Origin: an uncultured Collinsella sp.
GTDB taxonomy: Bacteria > Actinomycetota > Coriobacteriia > Coriobacteriales > Coriobacteriaceae
Direction of reading: 5' to 3'
DNA: 48,594 nt
NCBI GenBank assembly: GCA_900541665.1
Contig: UQKV01000013.1
Location: 1-48,594, forward strand
The position numbers were made by a program, and so were the translations under genes. Position 1 is the stretch's first letter. Each line of letters starts with the position of its first letter. This document shows positions 17,747-26,143 of this stretch, piece by piece. The notes under the pieces were generated by a model that was given only the letters and a program-made list of their open reading frames with translations, was not told where the DNA came from and ran no database searches.

Positions 17747-19081
17747 ATGAGCACACAGACCGAGCCCAAGCTCGTCACGCAAATCGACTTCGCCCGCGCT
17801 GGGCAGATCACACCTCAGATGAAAGAGGTCGCCGAGCGCGAGCATCGCGACCCCGAGTACATCCGCGAGCGCGTGGCAGACGGCCGCATCGCCATTCCCG
17901 CCAACATCGTGCATATCAAAAAGGGCATGCGCGCCTTTGGTGTCGGCGAGGGCCTGTCCACCAAGGTCAACGTGAACTTGGGCATCTCGGGCGACAAGGC
18001 CGATGCCGCCGAGGAATGGAAGAAGGTCAAGATTGCCGAGGACTTTGGCGCCGACGCCATCATGGACCTCTCCAACTCGGGCAAGACGCGCCAGTTCCGC
18101 CAGCAGCTCATCGACGAGACGCCGCTCATGGTAGGCACCGTCCCCATGTACGACGCCATCGGCTACATGGAAAAGCCGCTGGTCAAGCTCACCAAGGACG
18201 ACCTGTTCGAAGTCGTGCGCGCGCATGCCGAGGACGGCGTGGACTTTATGACCATTCACTGCGGCATCAACAAGTCAGTCACCAAGACCTTTAAGGAGAC
18301 CGGCCGCCTGATGAACATCGTGAGCCGCGGCGGCTCACTGCTGTTTGGCTGGATGGAGGTCACCGGTAACGAGAACCCGTTCTATGAGTTCTACGACGAG
18401 TTACTCGAGATTTGCCACGAGTACGACGTGACGATTTCGCTCGGCGACTCCTGCCGCCCGGGCTGCCTCTACGACTCCAACGACGCCACCGAGACCGCCG
18501 AGATGATCGAGCTGGGCAAGCTGTGCAAGCGCGCTTGGGCCGCCGGCGTCCAGGTCATGGTCGAGGGCCCGGGTCACATGGCGCTCGACGAGATCGCTGC
18601 CAACATGAAACTGCAGAAGCGCCTGTGCCACAATGCTCCGTTCTATGTGCTCGGGCCGCTGGTGACCGACATCGGCGTGGGTTACGACCACATCACCGCT
18701 GCCATCGGCGGCGCCATCTCCGCCAGCTCCGGTGCCGACTTCCTGTGCTACGTGACACCGGCAGAGCACCTATGCCTGCCCAACGCCCAGGATGTGCTCG
18801 ACGGCCTCATGGCCACCAAGATCGCCGCACACGCCGCCGACATCGCCAAAAAGGTGCCCCACGCCCGCGACATGGACGACAAGATGGGCCAGGCACGCCG
18901 CAAGCTCGACTGGGACGCCATGTGGAAGTGCGCGCTCGACCCGGTTACGGGCAAGAAGCGCTACGAGGAGTCCCCCGCCGCCACCGAGGGCACTTGCACC
19001 ATGTGTGGCAAGATGTGCGCCGTCCGCACCGTCAACAAGATCTTCGAAGGCACCACGATCGACCTCGGCATGGAGGACTAG
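17747..19081 (+). CDS. thiC: Phosphomethylpyrimidine synthase ThiC
   Basis: Radical SAM enzyme that converts aminoimidazole ribotide to hydroxymethylpyrimidine phosphate for thiamine synthesis. The 444-residue protein is the compact form lacking the long N-terminal domain of the enterobacterial enzyme. The non-canonical C-terminal cluster motif is CTMCGKMC (C417, C420, C424), a CX2CX3C spacing. MDLSNSGKTR, DFMTIHCG and SLGDSCRPG are further conserved blocks. ATG at 17747, directly behind the TPP riboswitch, which should control it. thiD follows 180 bp downstream. Confidence 0.96.
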   Translation: MSTQTEPKLVTQIDFARAGQITPQMKEVAEREHRDPEYIRERVADGRIAIPANIVHIKKGMRAFGVGEGLSTKVNVNLGISGDKADAAEEWKKVKIAEDFGADAIMDLSNSGKTRQFRQQLIDETPLMVGTVPMYDAIGYMEKPLVKLTKDDLFEVVRAHAEDGVDFMTIHCGINKSVTKTFKETGRLMNIVSRGGSLLFGWMEVTGNENPFYEFYDELLEICHEYDVTISLGDSCRPGCLYDSNDATETAEMIELGKLCKRAWAAGVQVMVEGPGHMALDEIAANMKLQKRLCHNAPFYVLGPLVTDIGVGYDHITAAIGGAISASSGADFLCYVTPAEHLCLPNAQDVLDGLMATKIAAHAADIAKKVPHARDMDDKMGQARRKLDWDAMWKCALDPVTGKKRYEESPAATEGTCTMCGKMCAVRTVNKIFEGTTIDLGMED

Positions 19082-19176
19082 CCCTGTCGCCGCGGCCGCT
19101 TCTGGCGGCGAGCTGGTGCCTGTCAATTGTTGACGTGTGAACATTTGCTTGCATTTGCGTAAAGATTGCATCGCCC

Positions 19177-19213
19177 GCCCGGGTTCGACATAGAGTCGGC
19201 CCGGGCATCTTTA
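19177..19213 (+). terminator. Probable thiC terminator
   Basis: GCCCGGGTTCGAC (19177-19189) pairs with GTCGGCCCGGGC (19195-19206), followed by ATCTTTAT. It lies about 95 nt after thiC. The T-rich flank merges with the -10 box proposed for thiD. Confidence 0.6.
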
Positions 19214-19217
19214 TAAT
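19184..19217 (+). promoter_or_regulatory. Possible thiD promoter
   Basis: A perfect TATAAT at 19212-19217 lies 46 bp ahead of the thiD start. The best upstream match, TTCGAC at 19184-19189, is 22 bp away, longer than ideal, so only the -10 box is supported. Confidence 0.35.
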
Positions 19218-19263
19218 GCTGGCTTATAGACCCATTTGATTCCGACCGAACAAGGGAGCGAAC

Positions 19264-20094
19264 ATGGATCGCAGTAAGGTACCTGCCGTTCTATCCATCG
19301 CAGGATCCGATTCCAGCGGCGGCGCCGGCATTCAGGCCGACATCAAGACCATCACGGCGCACCGCCTGTATGCCGAGACGGCCATCACCGCCATCACCGC
19401 ACAGAACACCCTGGGCGTCACCGCCGTGCAGAACATCTCCCCGAATATTGTCGCGGCGCAGATCGATGCCGTTTTTGCCGATATCCGCCCCAACGCCGTC
19501 AAGATTGGCATAGTTTCCTCTGCCGAGATTATCGATGTTATCGCCGACCGCTTGAGCGCCTGGAACGCGACAAACGTGGTAGTCGACCCCGTCATGGTAG
19601 CCACCTCGGGCGCACGGCTGATTGCCGAAGATGCCGCCGAGGCGCTCACCCGCCGCCTGTTCCCGCTAGCGACGGTTATCACACCCAATATTCCCGAGGC
19701 CATGGCCCTGCTCGACTACGAGGTCGACTCCGAGCGCACGCAGCAAAATGCTGCCATGCTCCTCACCCGCCGCTTTGGTTGCGCATCCCTCGTTAAGGGC
19801 GGGCATCTTGTCAACGAGGCCAACGATGTACTGGCCGAACCCGCGCCACTCGATGACGAGGGCAACCATCTGGGAGATCCACTCACCACGTGGTTCCGCC
19901 ACAAGCGCATCGAGACCGACAACACACACGGCACCGGCTGCACGCTCTCGTCCGCCATCGCCTGCGCGCTGGCCCAGGGTATGGATCTTGCCGATGCCGT
20001 CAACGCGGGCAAGGCCTACCTAACCGGCGCTCTCGCCGCCGGCTTTGACATGGGCAAAGGTTCCGGCCCCGTCAATCACATGTGGCAGTACTGA
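19264..20094 (+). CDS. thiD: Hydroxymethylpyrimidine/phosphomethylpyrimidine kinase
   Basis: Phosphorylates the pyrimidine half of thiamine twice, using the product of the neighbouring ThiC. The 276-residue ribokinase-like protein shows SIAGSDSSGGAGIQAD at the substrate site, VVDPVMVATSG, the anion-hole motif THGTGCTLSSAI at about 221-232, and a lysine-bearing LVKGGH. Full length. ATG at 19264 follows CAAGGGAG. It has a possible promoter of its own between thiC and thiD. It is the last host gene before the prophage. Confidence 0.95.
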   Translation: MDRSKVPAVLSIAGSDSSGGAGIQADIKTITAHRLYAETAITAITAQNTLGVTAVQNISPNIVAAQIDAVFADIRPNAVKIGIVSSAEIIDVIADRLSAWNATNVVVDPVMVATSGARLIAEDAAEALTRRLFPLATVITPNIPEAMALLDYEVDSERTQQNAAMLLTRRFGCASLVKGGHLVNEANDVLAEPAPLDDEGNHLGDPLTTWFRHKRIETDNTHGTGCTLSSAIACALAQGMDLADAVNAGKAYLTGALAAGFDMGKGSGPVNHMWQY

Positions 20095-20211
20095 GACAGT
20101 TTGCCGCAGCTCGCTATTGATGCTGACCATCAGGCAAAACTCGCTGACAGTACCGCAACACGCTGACTGCACTTAGGGTTTTGCGGCAACTTAGGATATT
20201 CGAGGGATACG

Positions 20212-20249
20212 AAAGGGGGCCGTGGCGGTTCGTCGCCACGGCCCCCTTT
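20212..20249 (-). terminator. Terminator of the phage lysis operon
   Basis: AAAGGGGGCCGTGGCG and its exact complement form a 16-bp stem with a 6-nt loop and T-rich ends on both sides. It comes just after the last phage gene (minus) and may also stop thiD read-through from the other side. Confidence 0.85.
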
Positions 20250-20253
20250 GCTG

Positions 20254-20358
20254 TTATCGCCCGCGGTCGCTCCCGCCCCAGATTAAGGCGAGCGCGACAA
20301 CCGTAACGAAGCTGCCCAGCTGTGCGCCTAAAAGTACCATGAGGATGTTGCCTAACAT
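20254..20358 (-). CDS. Small membrane protein (34 aa), DUF3789-like
   Basis: A 34-residue protein, almost all one hydrophobic helix (LMVLLGAQLGSFVTVVALAL) with a short charged tail, GSDRGR. The size and G-S-F pattern recall the DUF3789 small membrane proteins seen near phage lysis genes, but the match is by eye. ATG at 20358 has AGGAGC 4 nt upstream. It is the last gene before the lysis terminator, 12 bp after endolysin, so a role in lysis or membrane perturbation is plausible but unproven. Confidence 0.7.
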   Translation of the reverse strand: MLGNILMVLLGAQLGSFVTVVALALIWGGSDRGR

Positions 20359-20370
20359 ATAAGCTCCTGA

Positions 20371-21333
20371 CTAAGCTGCATAGAACTTGCGCTTGATTGC
20401 CTGGGCGACAGCCCTGTTGGTGTCGGGGCCATGGAAGCCATCGGCACCACGCGATCCGACCGAGATGCCATGGTTCATAAGCCATTGCTGGTGCTTGTGG
20501 ATGGTGCCGTTGGTCATCTGTCGAGCCTGGACACCGCCGACGACAGGATAGATGGCGCATCCGACCTTGCGCTGCAATGCGAGCACCATGTCGGAGCCAC
20601 ATCCCTTGCCGGTCTTGGTCCATTCGACGCATCGCTGGTCGACCGCCCAGAAATACCTCTGGTGAGCTACATGCTGACCAGAGATCACTCCATCCACGGT
20701 CGTGCCGAGCTGCTTTTGAATTGCTCGCGTGAACTTTGGGCCCCAGTAACGAACGTCGCCGAGATCAGCATCGGTGTTGTCGGCGACCTCGGTATTGGTG
20801 CCGGAGAGCGTCTTGCCGTCGCTGAGCCAATAAAGAGTGCCATCCCATGGATAGCTATAGTAGGCCTTGATGTTGGACTCGCGAGCGTTTTGGTCACCCT
20901 TTGTGCCGGCGATGGTGCCCTTTTCCGAGATGGAGAACTGCGCCAAGAGGTCGCCACGCTTGGAGCCGTAAGGCGAGATGCACACGGCGGTGTGGCACTT
21001 TTCATTAAGGTAGATATCGCCACGTTGCGCTGACTTGACGCCCATTTTTCGCCAACCGAAAAGACCGGTCTTGAGCAGCTGCTCGCGCATGTTGCCGGTA
21101 TACGTGGCACCGAACGTGTTGATGCCGACGGCGCGGAGTGCCGTGATGACGGCAGACGAGCAGTCGCGGTCGCCGCCGGCAATGGTCACGGTCGTGCCAT
21201 CCGACAGCCTGATCGTCTCGGTTGTGCCGTCGCCCATGCGATTGTATTGCGAGTAACCATGACCGGAGCCGCCGTCATGGGAGCATAGGTGCTCCATGAC
21301 CTGCGCGAAGGCCTCGCGTTGAGTGATCGCCAT
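20371..21333 (-). CDS. Endolysin: cysteine peptidase/amidase with C-terminal wall-binding repeats
   Basis: Peptidoglycan hydrolase for host lysis, 320 residues. The N-terminal half is an NlpC/P60-like cysteine peptidase: GDRDCSSAV carries the likely nucleophile and AQRGDIYLNEKCHTAV the histidine. The C-terminal half has two related units, one containing YWGPKFTRAIQKQLGTTVDG and a later GFHGPDTNRAVAQAI, typical of wall-binding repeats in Gram-positive phage lysins. No signal peptide, so a holin should release it. The ATG at 21333 lies 2 nt after the holin stop; a longer upstream frame overlaps holin and was rejected. Confidence 0.88.
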   Translation of the reverse strand: MAITQREAFAQVMEHLCSHDGGSGHGYSQYNRMGDGTTETIRLSDGTTVTIAGGDRDCSSAVITALRAVGINTFGATYTGNMREQLLKTGLFGWRKMGVKSAQRGDIYLNEKCHTAVCISPYGSKRGDLLAQFSISEKGTIAGTKGDQNARESNIKAYYSYPWDGTLYWLSDGKTLSGTNTEVADNTDADLGDVRYWGPKFTRAIQKQLGTTVDGVISGQHVAHQRYFWAVDQRCVEWTKTGKGCGSDMVLALQRKVGCAIYPVVGGVQARQMTNGTIHKHQQWLMNHGISVGSRGADGFHGPDTNRAVAQAIKRKFYAA

Positions 21334-21335
21334 GA

Positions 21336-21641
21336 CTAGTCCTTCTTGATATCGCCCAATGCGAGAAGTGCATCGAGCCATTTGTCGGTCACGCCAACGG
21401 TCTTGAAGGCCGCGTAGGCCACCTGCACGCCGCCAACGCAGGCGAAGATGGACGTCACCCATGCCGAGGGGTCGGCCGGGACGCCGCCCGCCATCGCGGT
21501 GAGCGCGCCGCAGCCCGCCGATGCGGCAATGGCAATCCAGCGGGCGATGTTGCCCGTCATTGCCTTCGTCTTGATGGCCTGCACGATGTACGGCACGACC
21601 AGCACCGTGGCGACCGTGAGGCCCGCCTGAATCTCGTTCAT
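21336..21641 (-). CDS. Holin-like membrane protein
   Basis: A 101-residue protein with two or three hydrophobic segments: TVATVLVVPYIVQAI near the N terminus, IARWIAIAASAGCGALTAM, and WVTSIFACVGGVQVAYAAF, then a charged C terminus ending GDIKKD. Size, topology and position directly ahead of endolysin support a holin that permeabilises the membrane. Start at 21641. No specific holin family was recognised with certainty. Confidence 0.8.
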   Translation of the reverse strand: MNEIQAGLTVATVLVVPYIVQAIKTKAMTGNIARWIAIAASAGCGALTAMAGGVPADPSAWVTSIFACVGGVQVAYAAFKTVGVTDKWLDALLALGDIKKD

Positions 21642-21651
21642 TCGATTGCTC

Positions 21652-22065
21652 CTATCTGCTTGTCTCCTTGTTGTACATGAGGTCTACGCGGTCCTTGATG
21701 TGGCTGACCTGGTCGGCCATCCCCTGACTGCGCGCCTGACTGTGCGCGAGGTCCGAGTGCAGTACCTCGTTCGAGGCCACCACGGACTCCATCAGCGTCT
21801 TCATGGCCTCCATGAGGCTGTTGCTGCGCTCCATCTGCGCGGCAATGCGACCCTCCATCTGCGAACGCTCACGGTCGCGCTGCGCCCGCTCGTCCACCTC
21901 GGCCTGCTTTCGCTCCTCGCGCTTGAGGTCGATGTTCGCCTTGCGCTCGTTCTGGACCTTGTACTCGGCCAAAAATTGCCTACCGAAATAGAAGGCGATC
22001 AGCGCCAGCAGCACGCCGCCGAGCCACCCCGGCCCGTACGGCGCGAAGAGCTTGAGTACCTCCAT
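21652..22065 (-). CDS. Membrane-anchored coiled-coil phage protein
   Basis: A 137-residue protein with an N-terminal membrane helix (about 14-30, GGVLLALIAFYFGR) followed by a long, highly charged helical region (about 35-130) rich in Glu, Arg, Lys and Gln, probably a coiled coil. Similar genes sit ahead of holins in many siphophages of Gram-positive hosts; the function is unknown, possibly a second holin-like or lysis-timing factor. ATG at 22065 with an optimal GAAGGAGG; the upstream extension of the frame crosses a hairpin and was rejected. Confidence 0.7.
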   Translation of the reverse strand: MEVLKLFAPYGPGWLGGVLLALIAFYFGRQFLAEYKVQNERKANIDLKREERKQAEVDERAQRDRERSQMEGRIAAQMERSNSLMEAMKTLMESVVASNEVLHSDLAHSQARSQGMADQVSHIKDRVDLMYNKETSR

Positions 22066-22082
22066 CCGACCTCCTTCCCGTT

Positions 22083-22120
22083 CTGCAATGTGGTGGGGCC
22101 CATTCCCCGCCACATTGCAG
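22083..22120 (-). repeat. Strong hairpin ahead of the lysis cassette
   Basis: CTGCAATGTGGTGGGG (22083-22098) and CCCCGCCACATTGCAG (22105-22120) pair at 15 of 16 positions (the odd pair can be G-U) around 6 nt. No U-tract follows on the minus strand. It ends 17 nt before the start codon at 22065, just ahead of its ribosome-binding site, so it may affect translation or mRNA stability of the lysis genes. Confidence 0.7.
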
Positions 22121-22143
22121 GTTCGGGCCCCCGTAACGCCGGC

Positions 22144-22401
22144 CTACACCGCTGCCATCGTGCCGATGCACACGGCCAGCGGTCCCTGCGACAGGATCAC
22201 GGCGCGGTCGGTGATGACGCACCCCGTGCAGGAGCGCACCATCGGGACCGTCACGACCGCACCGCGCAGCATCACGTCTAGCGCCGTTCCATGGACACCG
22301 ACGACCGTGCCGAACTCCATCGTCAGCCGCTTGCCGCCCGACGGAATCGCCGCCGCCAACCGCACCGCCGCGCCCTTGATCTCGACCGCCGAATCGCTCA
22401 T
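22144..22401 (-). CDS. Small phage protein, tail-associated (85 aa)
   Basis: An 85-residue protein dominated by short beta strands (LTMEFGTVVGVHG, LDVMLRGAVVTVP, CVITDRAVILSQG), consistent with a small barrel or OB-like fold. Two cysteines lie in SCTGC. No family recognised. ATG at 22401 overlaps the stop of the preceding tail protein by 4 bp (ATGA), so they are translationally coupled and it probably belongs to the tail tip. Confidence 0.7.
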   Translation of the reverse strand: MSDSAVEIKGAAVRLAAAIPSGGKRLTMEFGTVVGVHGTALDVMLRGAVVTVPMVRSCTGCVITDRAVILSQGPLAVCIGTMAAV

Positions 22402-23963
22402 CGCTCGTACCTCCTCGCCGTGTGCTTTATGACGCAGCCAGCGTCAAGCGTCAGCGCCTGCTTCTGGATTGCCAGCTTGCCGACAACCCCGCCGGTCCTG
22501 TAGTTCATCGCCACCGCCATGCACGGCTCGACGGGCTTGTACACGCTCCTGAACTCGTCCGTGCGCGTCACGGCGCGCTCGGTGGCGAGCAGCTCCGCCG
22601 CCTTGCGGTCCGCAGCCGCCTGCATGGCGTCCTGGGGCCAAGGTGTGGCTGTGGAACCCTCCTCGACTTTGTCGGCGACGAAGACAGCCTCGCCGCCGTC
22701 GATGTAGCAGTAGCCCCAGCTGACCTTGTTGTGTGTCTCCGTGGCGTGGTAGGTGTAGCTAACCTTCTGCCAATCGCCAGTCAGAGTGAAGCCCTCGGTC
22801 ACCGGGCCAAGCGCCCTCTCCTGGTCCCAGAAGGACTGTATGATGCCCGTCGCGCCCTTGGTGCCCTTGACCCACACGCTCTGCGTGTAGTCCGTGTCCT
22901 TCTTGACGCTCGGCCCCTCGTCCTGGCAGAAGCCGACGCGACCGCCAGTCGAGACGACCTTGATGCCGAAGATCACCCCCGTCTGCGGCGAGTCGGGGAC
23001 ATAGACGGTCTGGATGCTGCCGTGCGAATCACTCTTGCGGAAGTTCTTCTCAGACTTCTTTCCGATGCCGATGAGGGCGTTGGCGGCGCCCTCGACAAGG
23101 TTGCTGTCCTCGGTGTCCACGCCCGGCAGGCTGTCGTAGCTGTAGCTCTTGACGATGCGGCGCCCGACCGAAACGGTCGAGAGGTCGGAGTCGGGCGAGT
23201 CGTCCACCGCCGTGCCGCGCACCGATGCGTCCTGTGTGCTGAAGTCCACGTGTACGACGTTGCAGACCTCGGCGCGGTTGGTCGATTCGGTCATGGCAGA
23301 CATGAAGCGCGCGTCCCTGCCCTCGGTGAACTCCGCCGAGATGGGCATGTCGGCAGGCTCGACGTAGCGCCTGAAGAGCACGTTGCCCATTCGGTCGGTC
23401 GCCGCCGAGCGGAACCCGGCAGCCTCGAGGAGCAGGTTCACGGCGTCCAGCTTGGTCTTGGCGTCGTTGCTCTTGCCCACGCCGAACACCCAGTTGCTGC
23501 CGAGTAGGAGGCTGCTACTGTCGGCGTAGACGGTGAGGCCGACCGATTCGGCTATCTTGACGGCCTCCTCGACGGCGTTGGAGTCCTTGACGATCACGTA
23601 GGGCCCGTCGAAGTCGTCGTCCTTGAGCAGCTTCAGGAGGCCGTAGGCGTTGATCTGTCCCTCGCGGTAGGCGCCGTCGATGTCCACCGAGTCCACCTGC
23701 GGCATGAATGTTCCGAGGCACTCGCGCCTCTCGCTGCCGTCCGAGAAGGAGGCGTTGAGGTACACGCGCAAAAAGTCGTTGCCGACGTCGAACTTGTCGG
23801 CGAAGTCCAGGGATGCGGTCTCGTAGAGCGCCGTGTTCGCGTTGCGCTCTATGGAGCCGCCGTTCTCGATGTCGCGCACGAAGTCGAGCTCGAGCCCCGT
23901 CTCGCGCGAGACGCGCACGAAGTCGTAGGAGGCGTCGAACGGCCTCGTCCAGTTATCAGCCAT
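22398..23963 (-). CDS. Tail tip/baseplate protein with a carbohydrate-binding-like insert
   Basis: A 521-residue structural protein. The first 260 residues resemble the hub/tail-associated proteins of siphophages (membrane- or baseplate-proximal beta domains). The middle (about 330-430) reads like a carbohydrate-binding jelly roll: YTQSVWVKGTKGATG and FTLTGDWQKVSYTYHAT are the wall-associated patterns of CBM4/9-like domains. The C-terminal part is helical and then beta. Host-surface glycan binding is a reasonable inference. It overlaps the FN3 tail protein upstream by 8 bp and the 85-residue gene downstream. Confidence 0.75.
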   Translation of the reverse strand: MADNWTRPFDASYDFVRVSRETGLELDFVRDIENGGSIERNANTALYETASLDFADKFDVGNDFLRVYLNASFSDGSERRECLGTFMPQVDSVDIDGAYREGQINAYGLLKLLKDDDFDGPYVIVKDSNAVEEAVKIAESVGLTVYADSSSLLLGSNWVFGVGKSNDAKTKLDAVNLLLEAAGFRSAATDRMGNVLFRRYVEPADMPISAEFTEGRDARFMSAMTESTNRAEVCNVVHVDFSTQDASVRGTAVDDSPDSDLSTVSVGRRIVKSYSYDSLPGVDTEDSNLVEGAANALIGIGKKSEKNFRKSDSHGSIQTVYVPDSPQTGVIFGIKVVSTGGRVGFCQDEGPSVKKDTDYTQSVWVKGTKGATGIIQSFWDQERALGPVTEGFTLTGDWQKVSYTYHATETHNKVSWGYCYIDGGEAVFVADKVEEGSTATPWPQDAMQAAADRKAAELLATERAVTRTDEFRSVYKPVEPCMAVAMNYRTGGVVGKLAIQKQALTLDAGCVIKHTARRYER

Positions 23964-26142
23964 TGGCGGGCTCCTCCCACGTCTCCCACGTCGGGTCGCA
24001 CGAAGCCACCCACGCGCCGTCGGAACGCTTCACGCTACAGCTGAGGCGGGCGCGGAACCGCTCGCCGTAGAGATCGCGCACCCAGAAGCGCCCCGCCATG
24101 TTCATGACCTCGAGGAATGACTTGTAGTCCTCCTCGTCGAGCAGCAGGAAGTCCATGCTGTCCTTGACGTCCCTCTCGTTGATGCCGTACGAGACGGGTA
24201 GCCCCTCCCCGCCGTCGGCGAAGTGCAGCATCTTGTACCCGTGCGTCACCTTGCGGCTCGAGCCCTTCTTGAGATAGCGCCCGAGCCACGACCTCTCAGC
24301 GCCGGCTCCCCAGTTGAGAGCCACCGCGCGGCTCGCCACGGTCGTCTTGACCCTCGTCGCCGTACTCACGCCCGTCGCGGCGTAGGCGACCGCGACGTAC
24401 TCGAACTCGCTGTTGAGCGGAGGCAGCGGGTCGCTCGCGCCCTCGCCCGCCGCAAGGTGAGAGCCGAGCTGCAGGGTCGAGCCGTCGGGCAGGACGCGTG
24501 ACACGGTGAAGTAGGACGTCTCGGGCGTGTCGTCGCTGTCGGCCTTGCCTGGGAATACCGACAGCTGGCATCCCAGCCTCTCGTCGACGAAGATGTTGAG
24601 CGACGGTTTGGCTGGCGGTGCCCAGTCGGTCCGGAAAGTTCTCGAGACGGTGACCGATAGCGACGAGCCGGCCGTGACCGTGAGCATGACCCTGTACGGC
24701 GTGAAGTTGACGAAGGCGTGCTGTGCGTAGCCGAGGCCAAAGGAGCGCGCGTCCTTGTCCACAGTCCCGCTCCACAGGAGGTTGCCCCTGATGTCGCACA
24801 AAGACAGGTACTGTCGGCTGACGCCCGTCTCGTCGGCCACCTTCCACGTGAAGGCATGCGGCACCGCGCGCAGGGTCGCCCCGTCCGCAGCCGGGTCGGT
24901 GAAGAATGCCTGGGGCGCGTCCGCCACGGTATATGCCGCCGCGCTCGACCATGCGCCCCAGTCCTCGTCGAGGCCCTTGGTGCGCACGCGCACGGTGTAG
25001 AGGCCCTTGGTGCCAGTCGGCAGCTTCAGGCTCGTACCCGGGCCATCGACCGTCGTGGTGGTGGGACCCGTCGGCGTCGTGACCTGCACCTCGGCTGAGG
25101 TCTGCGCCGAGCCGTCCGGATGGTTGGGCACCCATTCGAGCGTCACGGTCGAACCCGTGGCGTAAGCCGCCCTGACGCCCCTGATGGACGGTGCGAGCGG
25201 CGGGCATATTGTCGTGACCTCGTTTGACTCGGTCCACGGCCCCTTGAGGCCGCTCTTGACCGCGCGGGCGCGGTAGCGCACCGTACCCGCCGGTGCCTCC
25301 TCGTCCTCCCATGAGGCGTTCACGTCCGCATCGACCCACGTCTTGCGCCCGTCGGTCGTGAGCTGGAACTCCCAGCTGTCGACGAAGGCCGGTGCGTCGT
25401 GCCCCTTGAGCACGACCTTCGCCGCCTCCGCCTTGACTGCCTCGAGCATGCCGAGCGCCGTCGGCGTGGTGTAGATCGCCGGTGCGCTCACGCCGTAGTC
25501 CGACGTGCCGCCGGGGCCCGTCGCCTTGGCTGAGAAGATGTACATGCAGCCCGGCTCGAGGCCGTTGTAGGTGTGGCTCGTGGTATCCCCACTGACGGTG
25601 CCGACGTCGGTGAACTTCCCCGGGCCGTTCTTCACCACGCCGACGGTCACGGTCGACAAGGGGTAGTCGCCGTTCATGCCCGTGTAGTCGACGTCCCAGC
25701 TGACCTTCGCGCTGGTGTCGCTCAGACGCTCCGCCCTGATGTTTTTCGGCGTGTGCGGCGTGTGGTAGGCACGGCACGGGACCGTGACGGTGTTGGAGGC
25801 GTTCGACGTTCCGTTGCCGAAGCCGCCCGTGACGTTAATCTGGCCCGTGAAGGTGTGGTTGTAGGCGTCGCCGTTGCCGCGCGCGAGCTCGACGTCGCGC
25901 GACGTGCACTGGACCCACACCCAGCCGGAGTTGTTCGTCGAGTAGACCGAGCCGTTCCACGAGCCGCCCGCCGACGAGCTGCCGTTCGCGTAGCAGTCGA
26001 TGGCGTAGCGTGTGCCGTAGCCGTGCGTGACGCGGTACGTCACGGTGGTGTCCGTGCGCCCGACCTCAGCAACGTCCACGTACGCGCACCAGCAGTACTT
26101 GCGGTAGCCGCTTCCGCCTTGAACCCAGTTTCCCTGCGCCAT
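23956..26142 (-). CDS. Tail protein with fibronectin type III domains
   Basis: A 728-residue minor tail protein. After a beta-rich N-terminal domain (about 1-130) come about three FN3-like domains, at about 135-230, 235-325 and 330-425; the first contains the classic TYNGLEPGCMYIFSAKA strand. The C-terminal 110 residues (LNWGAGAERSWLGRYL onward) look like a separate tail-tip attachment domain. FN3 domains are common on phage virions and may bind cell-surface glycans. Lies between tape measure and tip protein, the usual place for a distal tail protein. Confidence 0.82.
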   Translation of the reverse strand: MAQGNWVQGGSGYRKYCWCAYVDVAEVGRTDTTVTYRVTHGYGTRYAIDCYANGSSSAGGSWNGSVYSTNNSGWVWVQCTSRDVELARGNGDAYNHTFTGQINVTGGFGNGTSNASNTVTVPCRAYHTPHTPKNIRAERLSDTSAKVSWDVDYTGMNGDYPLSTVTVGVVKNGPGKFTDVGTVSGDTTSHTYNGLEPGCMYIFSAKATGPGGTSDYGVSAPAIYTTPTALGMLEAVKAEAAKVVLKGHDAPAFVDSWEFQLTTDGRKTWVDADVNASWEDEEAPAGTVRYRARAVKSGLKGPWTESNEVTTICPPLAPSIRGVRAAYATGSTVTLEWVPNHPDGSAQTSAEVQVTTPTGPTTTTVDGPGTSLKLPTGTKGLYTVRVRTKGLDEDWGAWSSAAAYTVADAPQAFFTDPAADGATLRAVPHAFTWKVADETGVSRQYLSLCDIRGNLLWSGTVDKDARSFGLGYAQHAFVNFTPYRVMLTVTAGSSLSVTVSRTFRTDWAPPAKPSLNIFVDERLGCQLSVFPGKADSDDTPETSYFTVSRVLPDGSTLQLGSHLAAGEGASDPLPPLNSEFEYVAVAYAATGVSTATRVKTTVASRAVALNWGAGAERSWLGRYLKKGSSRKVTHGYKMLHFADGGEGLPVSYGINERDVKDSMDFLLLDEEDYKSFLEVMNMAGRFWVRDLYGERFRARLSCSVKRSDGAWVASCDPTWETWEEPANG

Positions 26143-26143
26143 C

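Noticed and set aside
20099..20190. TTGCCGCA ... TGCGGCAA pair after thiD as an attachment site
   Set aside because: They are inverted, not direct, repeats, only 8 bp, and no second copy is seen at the right end.
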